NCBI RefSeq assembly: GCF_042652985.1
Contig: NZ_JBHSHQ010000045.1
Coordinates: 1-42,318 of the forward strand
DNA: 42,318 bases
Reading direction: 5' to 3'
Origin: Ruoffia tabacinasalis
GTDB lineage: Bacteria; Bacillota; Bacilli; Lactobacillales; Aerococcaceae
Shown: piece after piece, positions 24,116 through 32,977 of the stretch
Layout: each line of letters opens with the position of its first letter
Numbering within the stretch: the stretch's first letter is position 1
The notes under the pieces: model-generated
Database searches by the model: none
What the model was told of the DNA's origin: nothing
Seen by the model: only the letters and a program-made list of their open reading frames with translations
Made by a program: the position numbers and the translations under genes

Positions 24116-25180
24116 TTATATGGATTTTATCTTACTTTCAGCTCCAAATCTCTCCACTACAATTTGGTTGAGTTCTGCTTTAATACCCTCAAAATTTTGA
24201 TTCAGGTTTAGTGTTTTCACGCTGATTTGATTGCCGCTCATTTCAAAATTAAAATCCGGATGAATATCTGCTTCAGTCTGTGCATACAATAAAAGCCCAC
24301 TCACTTCGCCTGTATGGTTGACATCTTCATTTTTCACATAACTGAAAATCTGATATAAATTCCCCGAGGAGAGTTTGTCATGTTCAGACAGTGGATAGCT
24401 ATAAAATTTCGTGTCAATAATGAGTTTTTGCTCGTCCCTACTTAACACAATATCTGTTTGCATCTGCGGCAGAAAGGAAGAATCTTCATTGAAAAACTCT
24501 TCACTTAAATGCCAATCAATATGTGGAGCATGCACTTTTATCCCCTGCAACTCTTCTTTATAATAATTAAACACAAACCGTTCAAATAGCAAATTAATGT
24601 TTTCATCAGAGAACATAGGAGATTTGAATGTTCCTTTTTCGGTAGTTAATAACAAACCATATATGACAAAGTAACAAATATTAAGGAGCAGTTGATAGGT
24701 CTGATTATTCCGCTGAATTTTCAAATAACGCCACTCTATATTTTGTAGATCAACCGCTTGGACTTTTGAAAAATGAAGGAGCAGCTGCTTGAGTTTAATT
24801 TTCCTTTCTTCTGCTACCGACGATTCCCTCATCAATACAAGCATGGTTGATTTAATGATTTGGTTATAAAGATTATCCTCTGTTAATTCATCGTATTCAC
24901 ACATTAAAAATTGTCTTTTTTGCATCTTATTTTTCATAGACTCTCTTATATTTATTTTTCCCCGAATGGTCAGAAGATTCTCTTGTTTATCAATATATTC
25001 TTTATGCAAACCTTGTTTGACTTGCTTCTGAACGCCTTTGATCAATATTTCAGCAAATAAATTATAAACATTATCAAAGGTTTCAGTTTCTACTTCCTCA
25101 TAATTTCTCTGATTTAATACTTTAAAAGCGTAAGTCAGCATATAGTAGATATTTTGAATAAAGGTGTTTTTATATTTCAT
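24116..25180 (-). CDS. mcrC: McrC nuclease subunit of a McrBC system
   Basis: The 354-aa protein matches McrC. The N-terminal half binds McrB; the C-terminal half is a PD-(D/E)XK nuclease with E200 (LFERFVFNYYKEE), D243 (QTDIVL) and D256-x-K258 (IIDTKFY). McrBC cuts DNA carrying modified cytosine after GTP-driven translocation. The start overlaps the end of mcrB by 11 bases, so the two subunits are made together. Length is typical. The family call is firm; which modification is recognised depends on McrB. Confidence 0.9.
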   Translation of the reverse strand: MKYKNTFIQNIYYMLTYAFKVLNQRNYEEVETETFDNVYNLFAEILIKGVQKQVKQGLHKEYIDKQENLLTIRGKINIRESMKNKMQKRQFLMCEYDELTEDNLYNQIIKSTMLVLMRESSVAEERKIKLKQLLLHFSKVQAVDLQNIEWRYLKIQRNNQTYQLLLNICYFVIYGLLLTTEKGTFKSPMFSDENINLLFERFVFNYYKEELQGIKVHAPHIDWHLSEEFFNEDSSFLPQMQTDIVLSRDEQKLIIDTKFYSYPLSEHDKLSSGNLYQIFSYVKNEDVNHTGEVSGLLLYAQTEADIHPDFNFEMSGNQISVKTLNLNQNFEGIKAELNQIVVERFGAESKIKSI

Positions 25181-28100
25181 CGCTAAACACGTCCATCAAA
25201 TGGGTTTCCCATTTGTCTAGCTTGTTTTCATCATCAAACCAATATTCATTCAACATCGGTAAAATATCATATTGAACCACGCGTTTTAGCCAATCTTCAC
25301 TAAAGGATTCTTTTGTTTGCCCTGTGAAATAACTATGCCCAATACAAAAGCCTCTGCCTAAAGTTGTATCCTGTCTAATCTCCTCATTTAATCGCTGAAT
25401 CAAACGAATCATTCGATTAAAACTTTCGTTATCAATACTGGCTTGATAGCTTTTAAAACCGGCAGTTTCAAAACCTGGAGTCATTTCATAGAAACTAAAT
25501 CGGCGTCTTAACGCATAATCGATTAAAGCAAGACTTCGATCGGCTGTATTCATCATGCCAATAATAAATAAATTTTCTGGTACACTAAACGGTTTCTTGT
25601 TATAGGGCATTCGAATTTGCTGGCCTCTGTAATCCTTCTCGATTAATTGCATCAGTTCACCAAATATTTTACTGATATTTCCACGATTAATTTCGTCAAT
25701 AATTAAGAAATAAGGTAATTCTTTATTCTTACTCGCTTTTTCACACACGTCCAAAAAGATCCCATCTTCCAGCTCAAAACCTTCTTCTTGGGGTTTATAG
25801 CCCATAATGAAATCTTCGTACGAATAGTTTTGGTGAAATTGAATGGTTTCAATGCGGTCCTCATTTGCTTCGCCTAAAATAGACCAAGCCAAACGCTTGG
25901 CCGCAAAGGTTTTCCCCACTCCAGGCGCCCCTTGAAGAATAACATTTTTCTTTTCTTTCAAAAGTGCTCTTAAAGTCTCATACTCCTCTGCTGACATAAA
26001 GACTTCGTTCAAAAAATCAACTTCCGTATAAGTTGCATAGACTTTCTTCTCTTCTTCGTACAATGAATAAAGCGATAAATCGACACGTTTCAGTGCCTCA
26101 ATGAGTTCCGGTCTAAGCTCCCAGCTAAAAATGCCAGCCTCATCTTCTTTCGCATATTCCCCTAAATAAAGAACACGCCACCAACGTATCGCGTCCCCTT
26201 CTTTGTACACGTCAATCTCAGTATCTTTGACAATTCGTTTAGCCAATTGAACGGAATGGCTATTATAATACCCATACGTTTTCCCATATTCGTTGGCCAG
26301 CTGTGAACAAGTAGCCTTTCCACCATAATCTAAAAAACGTCTCATGATCGTCAAGCTCTCTTCAACAAAAATAGTTTCATCTTTAATCAGCGATTCCCAT
26401 TCATCCACAGTTAGAGAGGGCGAATAAACATCATTATTGAAAACGACTGTTTCTTCTTCTGAAGCTTTAATGGAGAGGGCTACAAAATCCTCCTCTAGTT
26501 CTTCTTGGATTTGCTGACACAAGGCTAAATATTCTGCACCCTCTATAGCTTCAGGAAATACATAATCCGGTAACTCTCTTTCAATAAAGTATTGGTTCAC
26601 TTCATCTAAATGGATAAAGTCAAATGGTCTTACGAAATAAAGGATTTTTGTCAAATTCCACGTTAAATTGGTGTTCTTCCATAAATGATTAAATAGATTT
26701 GCTAAGTCAGACGCTGTGTCTTCGTGTTTATTTTTAGCACACAAAATAGCCGTCTCAAGAAAATCCCATAAATGCTCCCTCAATTCAGGCTCTTCATCCA
26801 AAATTTCTAGCAACTTTGACTGTGTAAAGCTATAACTCGTAATCATAGGTACCCCTTCAAATCGTTCAGGGACTGGACTTTCCAAATCAAAAACCTCTTT
26901 AATGCCTTCAAAAATGGTGGCTTTACTTTGCGCACTTAATTTTTGATGCATAAACCCATAAATGGTGTAAGGATCAATATCTTCAATTATTATTCCATCT
27001 TTTGCAGTCGGAAACTTAAAACCTACCAAATCATAAACTGACTTTATCTTATCTCTTAACTCTCCTCGATTGTTTTTATACTCCAGCAAGCGATCGGCCA
27101 ATTCTGTATAGAAATTCGTCCAATGATCATCAGTATCTTCTTCATAAAAGTGATGGCTATGTCCAGCAATCGAAAATTCGATAAAATTATTGTACTCATC
27201 ACTTTTATCAATTTCTTCTTGCATCAACTGACAAATATCGATAAAAGCTTCACCAGTAATCATTTTTCCATTTTTAAGCCCAGGATATTTATGCGCAATC
27301 GTTGGCATACTCAAGTCAATAAATTTGCGATTATGGGCATTTAAGTGAATGAATGTATAAGGTCTTATCCAATAGAGTCCCCAAGTAATGTTCCATTTGA
27401 TACCATATTGCTTGTTCACTTGATTAAAGCGATCGATTAAATCATTTTCTAAATCCTGCGTGTGATTTTCAGAATATTTAAGAGCCGTTTCAAATAATGC
27501 CCACAAATTATCGATGTCGTCTTCTTCCCGTTTATCTTCATATCTAAAATAGGTAAAATTGAAGGGCAAGACAGTCGGCGCCCCCACATCGGATTCAGGC
27601 ACTGAGCTCTCCAACTTAAATTCTTCTTTAAATCCATTCAAAATCAGTTGTCTCGGGACTTGATGATTAAAAAAGCCATATACGGTAAAAGGGTCGATAT
27701 CTATGGGTCTACCATCCCGTTCTAATGTGGGGAAATCGATATCGATAGATTGGTATATATTTTGCAATTTTTCAAGTAACGATTGACGATTATCTTTAAA
27801 GGTTAACAGCACATCCGCTAACTCCATATAGAACTGTGACCAATCGATATATTCCAAGTCTTGCTGATCTTGTGGTTTTCTTGGATAGACCTTATCCGGA
27901 TGTTCATGATAGTAAAGAAACTTTAAATAACTTCTTAATACGGTACCAAGGGCTGGTATGCCACCGTAATGATCTTTTCTCGATCGAACCCCTTCGTCAA
28001 ACTCTTTTTGAGCAATGCCTTCTCGATATTGTTTATCCATCTTCCGGAACGGTTTAGGGTATCTTTTACTGACACCAAGTAAAATTTCTTCAATGACCTC

Positions 28101-28304
28101 ATCTGAATCACCCGTTAAGGATTGATACACTTCTTTAAATTGATCATAGGTTGTATAGTCAAAAAAATTCGCTTTATAGTCGGATGCAATACCAATCTCA
28201 TCCAAGACTTTCCCTAACCGACTTAATTGTTCACCGTACCATCTACCAGTTGCTTGTCCTAAATTTTCGCTAGACCATGTCTTATATTCGTCAATTAATA
28301 TCAT
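25170..28304 (-). CDS. mcrB: McrB GTPase subunit with duplicated N-terminal domain
   Basis: I place the start at ATG 28304 behind AGGAGG, 25 codons inside the longest frame, giving 1044 aa. The AAA+ motor is C-terminal: GAPGVGKT at about 794-801, LIIDEINRGN at about 866-875, MMNTADRS near 915 and ALRRRF near 930. Upstream lies a domain with a winged-helix look (about 650-770). The N-terminal half contains two related units of ~215 residues (about 155-360 and 375-590), each running from xxFYxELADxLL through DIDP[FY]T[VI]YGF to a RP[YF]xFIHL element. E. coli McrB is about 459 aa with one DNA-binding domain, so this is a much larger variant. Confidence 0.9.
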   Translation of the reverse strand: MILIDEYKTWSSENLGQATGRWYGEQLSRLGKVLDEIGIASDYKANFFDYTTYDQFKEVYQSLTGDSDEVIEEILLGVSKRYPKPFRKMDKQYREGIAQKEFDEGVRSRKDHYGGIPALGTVLRSYLKFLYYHEHPDKVYPRKPQDQQDLEYIDWSQFYMELADVLLTFKDNRQSLLEKLQNIYQSIDIDFPTLERDGRPIDIDPFTVYGFFNHQVPRQLILNGFKEEFKLESSVPESDVGAPTVLPFNFTYFRYEDKREEDDIDNLWALFETALKYSENHTQDLENDLIDRFNQVNKQYGIKWNITWGLYWIRPYTFIHLNAHNRKFIDLSMPTIAHKYPGLKNGKMITGEAFIDICQLMQEEIDKSDEYNNFIEFSIAGHSHHFYEEDTDDHWTNFYTELADRLLEYKNNRGELRDKIKSVYDLVGFKFPTAKDGIIIEDIDPYTIYGFMHQKLSAQSKATIFEGIKEVFDLESPVPERFEGVPMITSYSFTQSKLLEILDEEPELREHLWDFLETAILCAKNKHEDTASDLANLFNHLWKNTNLTWNLTKILYFVRPFDFIHLDEVNQYFIERELPDYVFPEAIEGAEYLALCQQIQEELEEDFVALSIKASEEETVVFNNDVYSPSLTVDEWESLIKDETIFVEESLTIMRRFLDYGGKATCSQLANEYGKTYGYYNSHSVQLAKRIVKDTEIDVYKEGDAIRWWRVLYLGEYAKEDEAGIFSWELRPELIEALKRVDLSLYSLYEEEKKVYATYTEVDFLNEVFMSAEEYETLRALLKEKKNVILQGAPGVGKTFAAKRLAWSILGEANEDRIETIQFHQNYSYEDFIMGYKPQEEGFELEDGIFLDVCEKASKNKELPYFLIIDEINRGNISKIFGELMQLIEKDYRGQQIRMPYNKKPFSVPENLFIIGMMNTADRSLALIDYALRRRFSFYEMTPGFETAGFKSYQASIDNESFNRMIRLIQRLNEEIRQDTTLGRGFCIGHSYFTGQTKESFSEDWLKRVVQYDILPMLNEYWFDDENKLDKWETHLMDVFSDEI

Positions 28305-28432
28305 CTTGAGTCCTCCTAATGCTCTTGAAACTATTTTAATAATTATACCATAGGAGAGATCTTTTTGAAGCGCTATCAAAAATGTTTAGTAGTTAAAAGT
28401 AAGGATTCAATATATATATAAATTTAAAAGCC

Positions 28433-28472
28433 CCACTTCAGGAATAAGCTGTTCCCTAGTGGAGCTCTCTTA
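28433..28472. terminator. Hairpin upstream of the mcrB start
   Basis: AGCCCCACT...GGAA and TTCC...AGTGGAGCT form a stem, with a mismatch. It resembles the hairpin at 22590-22626 in placement, directly before the second copy of the 43-bp repeat. Confidence 0.4.
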
Positions 28473-28479
28473 TGACTAT

Positions 28480-28521
28480 GGAGTGAGGGGAGTCACCTGA
28501 ACCCCTTCACATCAATGTTTA
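28480..28521. repeat. Right copy of the diverged 43-bp repeat flanking the McrBC block
   Basis: GGAGTGAGGGGAGTCACCTG begins a 42-bp segment that aligns with 22640-22682 at 36 of 43 positions, in the same orientation. The two copies enclose 5.8 kb holding the two ribbon proteins, the frameshifted membrane protein and mcrBC. Confidence 0.5.
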
Positions 28522-28611
28522 TAGTTATAGTGATTGCTATAGAAGTTGAATCAACATTAAAAGAAGTAGTGGATGCTGCTAAATAAATATAAAAAAGACT
28601 TTCTCGTGAAC

Positions 28612-28690
28612 TAAAATGGACCCCTATAGTGGACACTAAAAAAAGTATCCTCTATAGTTTTTTTTGCTCATAGGGAGGAAGATCATGTAA
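28612..28690 (+). mobile_element. IS3-type end remnant
   Basis: TGGACCCCTATAGTGGACAC begins a hairpin (28625-28658, CTATAG arms) with a T8 run, laid out like the IS3-family left end at 16941. AGGGAGGAAGATC then leads to ATG, but the next codon is TAA and no transposase frame follows. Only the terminal segment remains. Confidence 0.5.
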
Positions 28691-28767
28691 CTTTATCCAC
28701 TAGCTCTTAATACAAAATTCGGACATACCGACATATTATGGTCGTTTTTATTCTTTTTGAAAAATGC

Positions 28768-28820
28768 TTTACAAAAAATACGTATGGGGGTATAATCAAA
28801 ATACGCGTGGGGGTGTATAA
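28768..28820 (+). promoter_or_regulatory. Promoter and putative CstR operators of the persulfide operon
   Basis: TTTACA (28768-28773), a 17-base spacer and TATAAT (28791-28796) form a good promoter. ATACGTATGGGGGTATAA (28778-28795) covers the spacer and -10, and ATACGCGTGGGGGTGTATAA (28801-28820) repeats it 23 bp later. G-run and AT-flank sites of this kind are what CsoR/CstR proteins bind, and a CstR gene closes this operon. Binding itself is inferred. Confidence 0.65.
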
Positions 28821-28874
28821 ATGTAAAATATCATTTTATTAAGTATAAAAGGTTATCAAAAAGGAATTTCGTCG

Positions 28875-29105
28875 TTGTTTCCACCGAGTTGCCGTTATTA
28901 TCCCACCTGCTCGCACTATGCTGTTGATGCGATTGAAAAACACGGAGCAGCAAAAGGGTCTCTAATGGGAGCAGCACTTATTATGCGGTGTCATCCATTT
29001 GTTAAAGGCGGATATGATCCCGTGCCAAGTACATTTTCATTGAAAAGAAATAACAGACATAAGATAAAAGGAGAGGAACAATCAAATGACAGTAAAAGTA
29101 ACTGA
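28875..29105 (+). CDS. yidD: YidD-like membrane protein insertion factor, start region damaged
   Basis: The core FPPSCRYYPTCSHYAVDAIEKHG, RCHPFVKGGYDPVP is unmistakable YidD, a small amphipathic protein that helps YidC-dependent membrane insertion. The usual N-terminal helix is encoded upstream (IILLSIKGYQKGISSL), but the ATG at 28821 behind GGGGGTG is followed at once by TAA in the same frame. The only usable start in frame is TTG 28875, behind AAGGA, which would lose the helix. The C-terminus is extended, polar, and overlaps the start of the thioredoxin gene by 20 bases. It may be a pseudogene, and it lies oddly at the head of a sulfur operon. Confidence 0.65.
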   Translation: MFPPSCRYYPTCSHYAVDAIEKHGAAKGSLMGAALIMRCHPFVKGGYDPVPSTFSLKRNNRHKIKGEEQSNDSKSN

Positions 29106-29406
29106 TATAACATTAGCATCAGAAGTAAAAGAGGGTATTACATTAGTCGATTTTTGGGCTCCTTGGTGTGGGCCATGTAAGATGTTAGGACCAGTATTAG
29201 AAGAATTAGAAGCAGAATTTGCACCTGTAATTAAAATTGCAAAGTTGAACATTGACGAAAACAATGTAATAGCTAGTCAACTAGGCATTATGAGCATTCC
29301 TACCATGGTTTTATATAAAGATGGTAAGCCGATTGAAAAGATAGTTGGCTCCCAACCAAAAGAAGTACTAAAAGAGTATTTAACGGAAAAAGTAACAGCA
29401 AAATAA
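29086..29406 (+). CDS. trxA: Thioredoxin
   Basis: The 106-aa protein is a complete thioredoxin: VDFWAPWCGPCKM with active-site C28 and C31, cis-proline block SIPTMVLYKDG, and standard length. ATG 29086 follows AAAGGAGAGG. It reduces disulfides and persulfides in the cytoplasm using thioredoxin reductase. Here it leads a run of rhodaneses and a CoA-disulfide reductase under a probable CstR-controlled promoter, so it is likely a dedicated reductant for protein or small-molecule persulfides rather than the housekeeping thioredoxin. Confidence 0.92.
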   Translation: MTVKVTDITLASEVKEGITLVDFWAPWCGPCKMLGPVLEELEAEFAPVIKIAKLNIDENNVIASQLGIMSIPTMVLYKDGKPIEKIVGSQPKEVLKEYLTEKVTAK

Positions 29407-29429
29407 TTACTATTATGAGGAGGGAAAAT

Positions 29430-29735
29430 ATGTTTTTCAAAAAAACACCTACGATTTCAACTACTGAACTGGAGAATAAATTATCCGAAAAGCCGCGAAT
29501 TATTGATGTGAGAGAACCGCATGAATTCAAAAATGGTCATATTCCAGGAGCAAAAAATATTCCATTGGCTAAAGTTTCTACCTATACACCGAAGGGTCAA
29601 GTTTACGTAGTGTGCCAATCTGGGATGCGCAGTAAACGAGCGACGAAAATATTGCTGAAACAAGGACATAATGTTATCAACGTCCGTGGCGGCATGATGG
29701 CATGGGCAGGAGCAAAAAAAGGAGGCAAGAATTAA
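29430..29735 (+). CDS. Single-domain rhodanese
   Basis: I place the start at ATG 29430 (MFFKKTPTIS) with AGGAGGG 6 bases upstream, inside the longest frame. The 101-aa protein is a rhodanese: IIDVREPHEF, GHIPGAKNIPL and the active-site loop VCQSGMRSKRA with C62 carrying the persulfide. It transfers sulfane sulfur between thiols. Its stop overlaps the start of the next gene (TAATG), so they are translationally coupled. Confidence 0.88.
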   Translation: MFFKKTPTISTTELENKLSEKPRIIDVREPHEFKNGHIPGAKNIPLAKVSTYTPKGQVYVVCQSGMRSKRATKILLKQGHNVINVRGGMMAWAGAKKGGKN

Positions 29736-31387
29736 TGAGAATTGTAATTATTGGTGGTGTAGCAGGTGGTATGTCTGCTGCTACGCGGTTAAGACGCTTG
29801 GATGAAAGAGCAGAAGTTATCGTGTTAGAAAAAGGGCCTTATGTGTCATTTGCTAATTGTGGTTTGCCTTATTATGTCGCTGGAGAAATTGATGAACGGA
29901 CGGATTTGTTAGTTCAAACTCCAGAAGCTTTGCAAGCAAGGTTCAATTTAGACGTACGACCAAATAGTGAAGCTATTTCCATCGACTCTGACAACAAAGA
30001 AGTGGTCGTGCAAACCGATCAAGAAACATACACACTGGGGTATGACAAATTAATCTTGTCTCCAGGAGCAAAGCCATTTATTCCGCCAGCAAACGGATTA
30101 GAAGAAGCAGAGAATATTTTTACCTTGCGTTCTGTTCCAGATGTCGATGCGATTTCCAACTTTATCCATATACACAACCCTAAAAAAGCAGTTGTCATAG
30201 GTGCTGGATTTATCGGGCTAGAAATGGCAGAAAGTTTAGTCCAACGAGGAATGGAAGTTACTATTGTAGAGAAAGCGCCACATGTACTGCCACCTTTCGA
30301 TGAAGAAATGGCGGCTTATGTAACGAAAGAATTAGCAGCTAATGGGGTAAGATTATATACAGGATTGGCGGCTGAATCATTTGAAGAAAAAGGTAAAATC
30401 GTTGTATTGGAAAACGGAGAACGCTTAGAAAGTGATATTACTTTAATGTCTGTCGGCGTAAAACCGGAAACAACGGTAGCTTTGACAGCCGGTGTCGAAA
30501 CAGGTTTACGTGGCGGAATAGTCGTCAATGACCAATATGAAACTAGCCAAAAAGATATTTACGCTGTTGGGGATGCGATTGTCGTTAAACAACAAATCAA
30601 CGAAGAAGACACAATGATTGCATTGGCTTCGCCAGCTAACCGTCAAGGACGTCAAGTGGCTGATGTCATTAGCGGATTGGAACGCAAAAATAAAGGCAGT
30701 ATCGGGACAGCAATTGTACGAGTGTTCAAAATGGCAGCAGCAGCGACCGGTTTGAATGAACGCCAATTGCAACAAGCTGATGAGGTGTATGAAGTGATTC
30801 ATATCCAAGGAAAAAGCCATGCTGGCTATTATCCTAATGCAAAAAACATTGTTTTAAAATTATTGTTTCATCCGACTACTGGTAAAATTTATGGCGCTCA
30901 AGCCATCGGAGAAGACGGTGTAGATAAACGGATTGATATCATTGCTACAGCTATTAAAGCCGGAATGACGGTGCAAGATTTGCCGGAATTAGAGTTCACT
31001 TATGCTCCTCCATTTGGTTCTGCTAAAGATCCTGTCAATATGGCTGGTTATACAGCCTTAAATCTTATGGAAGGCCTTAGTGAGTCCGTGCAATGGTATG
31101 AATTAGAAGACAAGCAAGCAGAAGGATATTTATTGCTGGATGTTCGCAATGAAGGTGAACTGAAAACAAACGGCCGTTTAAAAGGAGCAGTCAATATTCC
31201 TTTAGATAGTTTGCGAGACCGCATGGCAGAGTTGCCAAAAGATCAACCAATTATTGTGAGCTGTCACAGTGGTTTGCGCAGCTATATAGCGGAAAGAATG
31301 CTGAAACAAAATGGTTATAAAGCCAAAAATTTAGATGGAGCATTTGCTCTTTACTCAACAGTAAAACCAGAAAAGGTGGTAAAATAA
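29735..31387 (+). CDS. CoA-disulfide reductase fused to rhodanese (CoADR-Rhd)
   Basis: The start is ATG 29735 behind AGGAGG, within a TAATG overlap with the previous gene; the product is 550 aa. The N-terminal ~440 residues are a flavin pyridine-nucleotide disulfide reductase: GGVAGGMSAA at 8-17, SFANCGLPYY with the single active cysteine C42, and a second nucleotide site VVIGAGFIGLEMA. The C-terminal ~100 residues are a rhodanese with VSCHSGLRSY (C510). Fusions of this kind reduce CoA- or other low-molecular-weight persulfides, releasing sulfide. It occupies the place of the sulfur oxidoreductase in cst-type operons. Substrate in this organism is inferred. Confidence 0.88.
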   Translation: MRIVIIGGVAGGMSAATRLRRLDERAEVIVLEKGPYVSFANCGLPYYVAGEIDERTDLLVQTPEALQARFNLDVRPNSEAISIDSDNKEVVVQTDQETYTLGYDKLILSPGAKPFIPPANGLEEAENIFTLRSVPDVDAISNFIHIHNPKKAVVIGAGFIGLEMAESLVQRGMEVTIVEKAPHVLPPFDEEMAAYVTKELAANGVRLYTGLAAESFEEKGKIVVLENGERLESDITLMSVGVKPETTVALTAGVETGLRGGIVVNDQYETSQKDIYAVGDAIVVKQQINEEDTMIALASPANRQGRQVADVISGLERKNKGSIGTAIVRVFKMAAAATGLNERQLQQADEVYEVIHIQGKSHAGYYPNAKNIVLKLLFHPTTGKIYGAQAIGEDGVDKRIDIIATAIKAGMTVQDLPELEFTYAPPFGSAKDPVNMAGYTALNLMEGLSESVQWYELEDKQAEGYLLLDVRNEGELKTNGRLKGAVNIPLDSLRDRMAELPKDQPIIVSCHSGLRSYIAERMLKQNGYKAKNLDGAFALYSTVKPEKVVK

Positions 31388-31683
31388 TGTACAATACAAT
31401 ATCAATGCCAGAATTTGAACAAAAATGGAAAAAAGAGAAACTTCCTTTAGTAGACGTTAGAGAAATGAACGAATGGGAAAATGGTCACCTGGACGGAGCA
31501 ATCCATGTTCCTTTAAGTAATCTTTCAGCTGAAAAAAATAAATTGGATAAAAGTCAAGAGTATTATGTAATGTGTCACTCCGGTGCGCGTTCTTCAATGG
31601 CTTGTCAACAATTAGCACAAGAAGGATACAAAGTGATAAATTTAATGGGAGGAATTTCTGCTTGGAGAGGAGAAATCGTTTAA
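31387..31683 (+). CDS. Single-domain rhodanese, second copy
   Basis: The 98-aa protein starts at ATG 31387 in a TAATG overlap with the CoADR-Rhd gene, with GGTGG upstream. Rhodanese features are LVDVREMNEWENGHLDGAIHV and VMCHSGARSSMA with C63. It differs from the rhodanese at 29430 in its loop residues, so the two may prefer different donors or acceptors. It ends in another TAATG overlap with cstR. Confidence 0.88.
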   Translation: MYNTISMPEFEQKWKKEKLPLVDVREMNEWENGHLDGAIHVPLSNLSAEKNKLDKSQEYYVMCHSGARSSMACQQLAQEGYKVINLMGGISAWRGEIV

Positions 31684-31943
31684 TGGAATACGATAAAAAA
31701 ATTGTGAACCGTTTGAAACGTTCTGATGGTCAGTTGCATGGGGTTTTGAATATGATGGAAGAAGGAAAAGACTGCGCGGATATTGTTACTCAATTATCAG
31801 CGGTGCGCTCCAGTATTGATCGTGCGATTAGTTTAATTGTTGCTGAAAATTTAGTAGAATGTGTACAGGATAATATCAAAAATGGTAGTACTGGAGAAGA
31901 AAGCGTTGAACAAGCAATTCAGTTATTAATGAAAAGCCGTTAA
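31683..31943 (+). CDS. cstR: CstR-type persulfide-sensing repressor
   Basis: The true start is ATG 31683 (MEYDKKIVNRLKRSDGQLHG), overlapping the rhodanese stop. The 86-aa protein belongs to the CsoR/RcnR (DUF156) family. Its cysteines are at positions 31 (GKDCADIV) and 60 (LVECVQ), the pair used by staphylococcal CstR to form a di- or trisulfide link. The copper-binding histidine of CsoR is replaced, which argues for sulfur rather than copper sensing. It probably represses its own operon at 28778-28820. Length matches S. aureus CstR. Confidence 0.9.
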   Translation: MEYDKKIVNRLKRSDGQLHGVLNMMEEGKDCADIVTQLSAVRSSIDRAISLIVAENLVECVQDNIKNGSTGEESVEQAIQLLMKSR

Positions 31944-32677
31944 ATTAAAAAGGTTATAGCTTGGATTGTTTAGTTCGCCAGTTGAGTGTCAACGTATCGA
32001 AACAGAGTTTTTTATTAAGGTAATTTAGTGAAGAACATTACAGGCGATGATTGTTCAGTTTATCCAAGATAAGAAGGTTGCCGCGTTGGGGGACTCCAGA
32101 AGAGCCGGTAGATCCAGTGGCCCCTGAAGAACCAGTTTAACTTCAGAAGTAAATAAGGCATTAAATTTAAGCCCAATACTAACCTGATAAAAACACTTAT
32201 TACTCTCTTTCCAATTAGGTAAAATGGAAAGAGAGTTTTTTGATTTGTCCGAAGACTAGAACATTTAGGAATAAAAAAGTAAGATAGTGCACTTATGTCG
32301 ATTAGGGGTGTACCCATAGTTCGCAGTAAGGAATATTCATTTTTTAGTGTTGTGAATGTAAGTTGTAAGTGTCGAATAAATAGTTGTAGACAAGAGGTAT
32401 AAAAGATGAAAGCTGATGATGTTGATGGCTATAGAGAGTTTGATATACCCCTTAAAAATTCTATATAAATTTAAAAAGGAAATTAAGAAATTTTATATTG
32501 TGATTTAGGATAGTAAGTGCATAATACTTATGCATATATTATTAATTCTTATAGGTATAGTCATACGTTTGCTCAAGCAGTTCTCCCGAAAATGCAGATA
32601 TAAATAGCCGTATATCCTGCACTATTTTCGCAAGTATACAGCTATTTGGGAAGAGTTAAAGCAAATACTAATAGACT
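31944..32677. other. Gene-poor stretch with a surface-protein scrap and a terminator
   Basis: No intact gene. At 32078-32140 a frame encodes a tail with TPEEPVDPVAPEEPV, the proline-glutamate type of repeat found near the C-terminal end of wall-anchored proteins, probably a deletion leftover. A good terminator lies at 32202-32241, and a hairpin with AATAGC arms at 32603-32646 precedes the transposase fragment. Confidence 0.4.
32202..32241 (+). terminator. Intrinsic terminator
   Basis: ACTCTCTTTCCA pairs with TGGAAAGAGAGT, followed by TTTTTTG. It lies 260 bp after cstR and could end that operon's transcript or belong to a deleted gene. Confidence 0.7.
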
Positions 32678-32977
32678 ATGGCTGAAATAACTTATCTGGA
32701 TTTGATAAAGCCCATCGGAAAGATGTATCAATCAAGATGCCAGATCGAGTTGTTTTTTAAGCACATCAAACAACATTTTACTATTAAAACGTACTATTCA
32801 CAGTCTGAACAATGCGTGGAGAATCAAGTGATTCTTGCGATGATTGTCTACTCACTGACGTTACTGATGAAACTGGAATTACGCTTGAAATCAAGCCTCT
32901 TCACTATTTTGAGACAAATCAGAGCGTTACAGTATGAACCGTTTGCGTATTTCAAAGAATCGTTCGCACCTGGTTAA
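32678..32977 (+). pseudogene. IS4-type transposase C-terminal fragment
   Basis: The 99-codon frame reads MYQSRCQIELFFKHIKQHF, the Y-x-x-R...E region of IS4-family DDE transposases, which carries the third acidic residue. The usual N-terminal half with the two aspartates is absent and no matching inverted repeats are obvious. It is a dead remnant. Confidence 0.75.

Noticed and set aside
28523..28584. 24-codon frame ending EVVDAAK after the right 43-bp repeat
   Set aside because: Starts inside the repeat, no ribosome site, too short to judge; may be a gene tail but cannot be supported.
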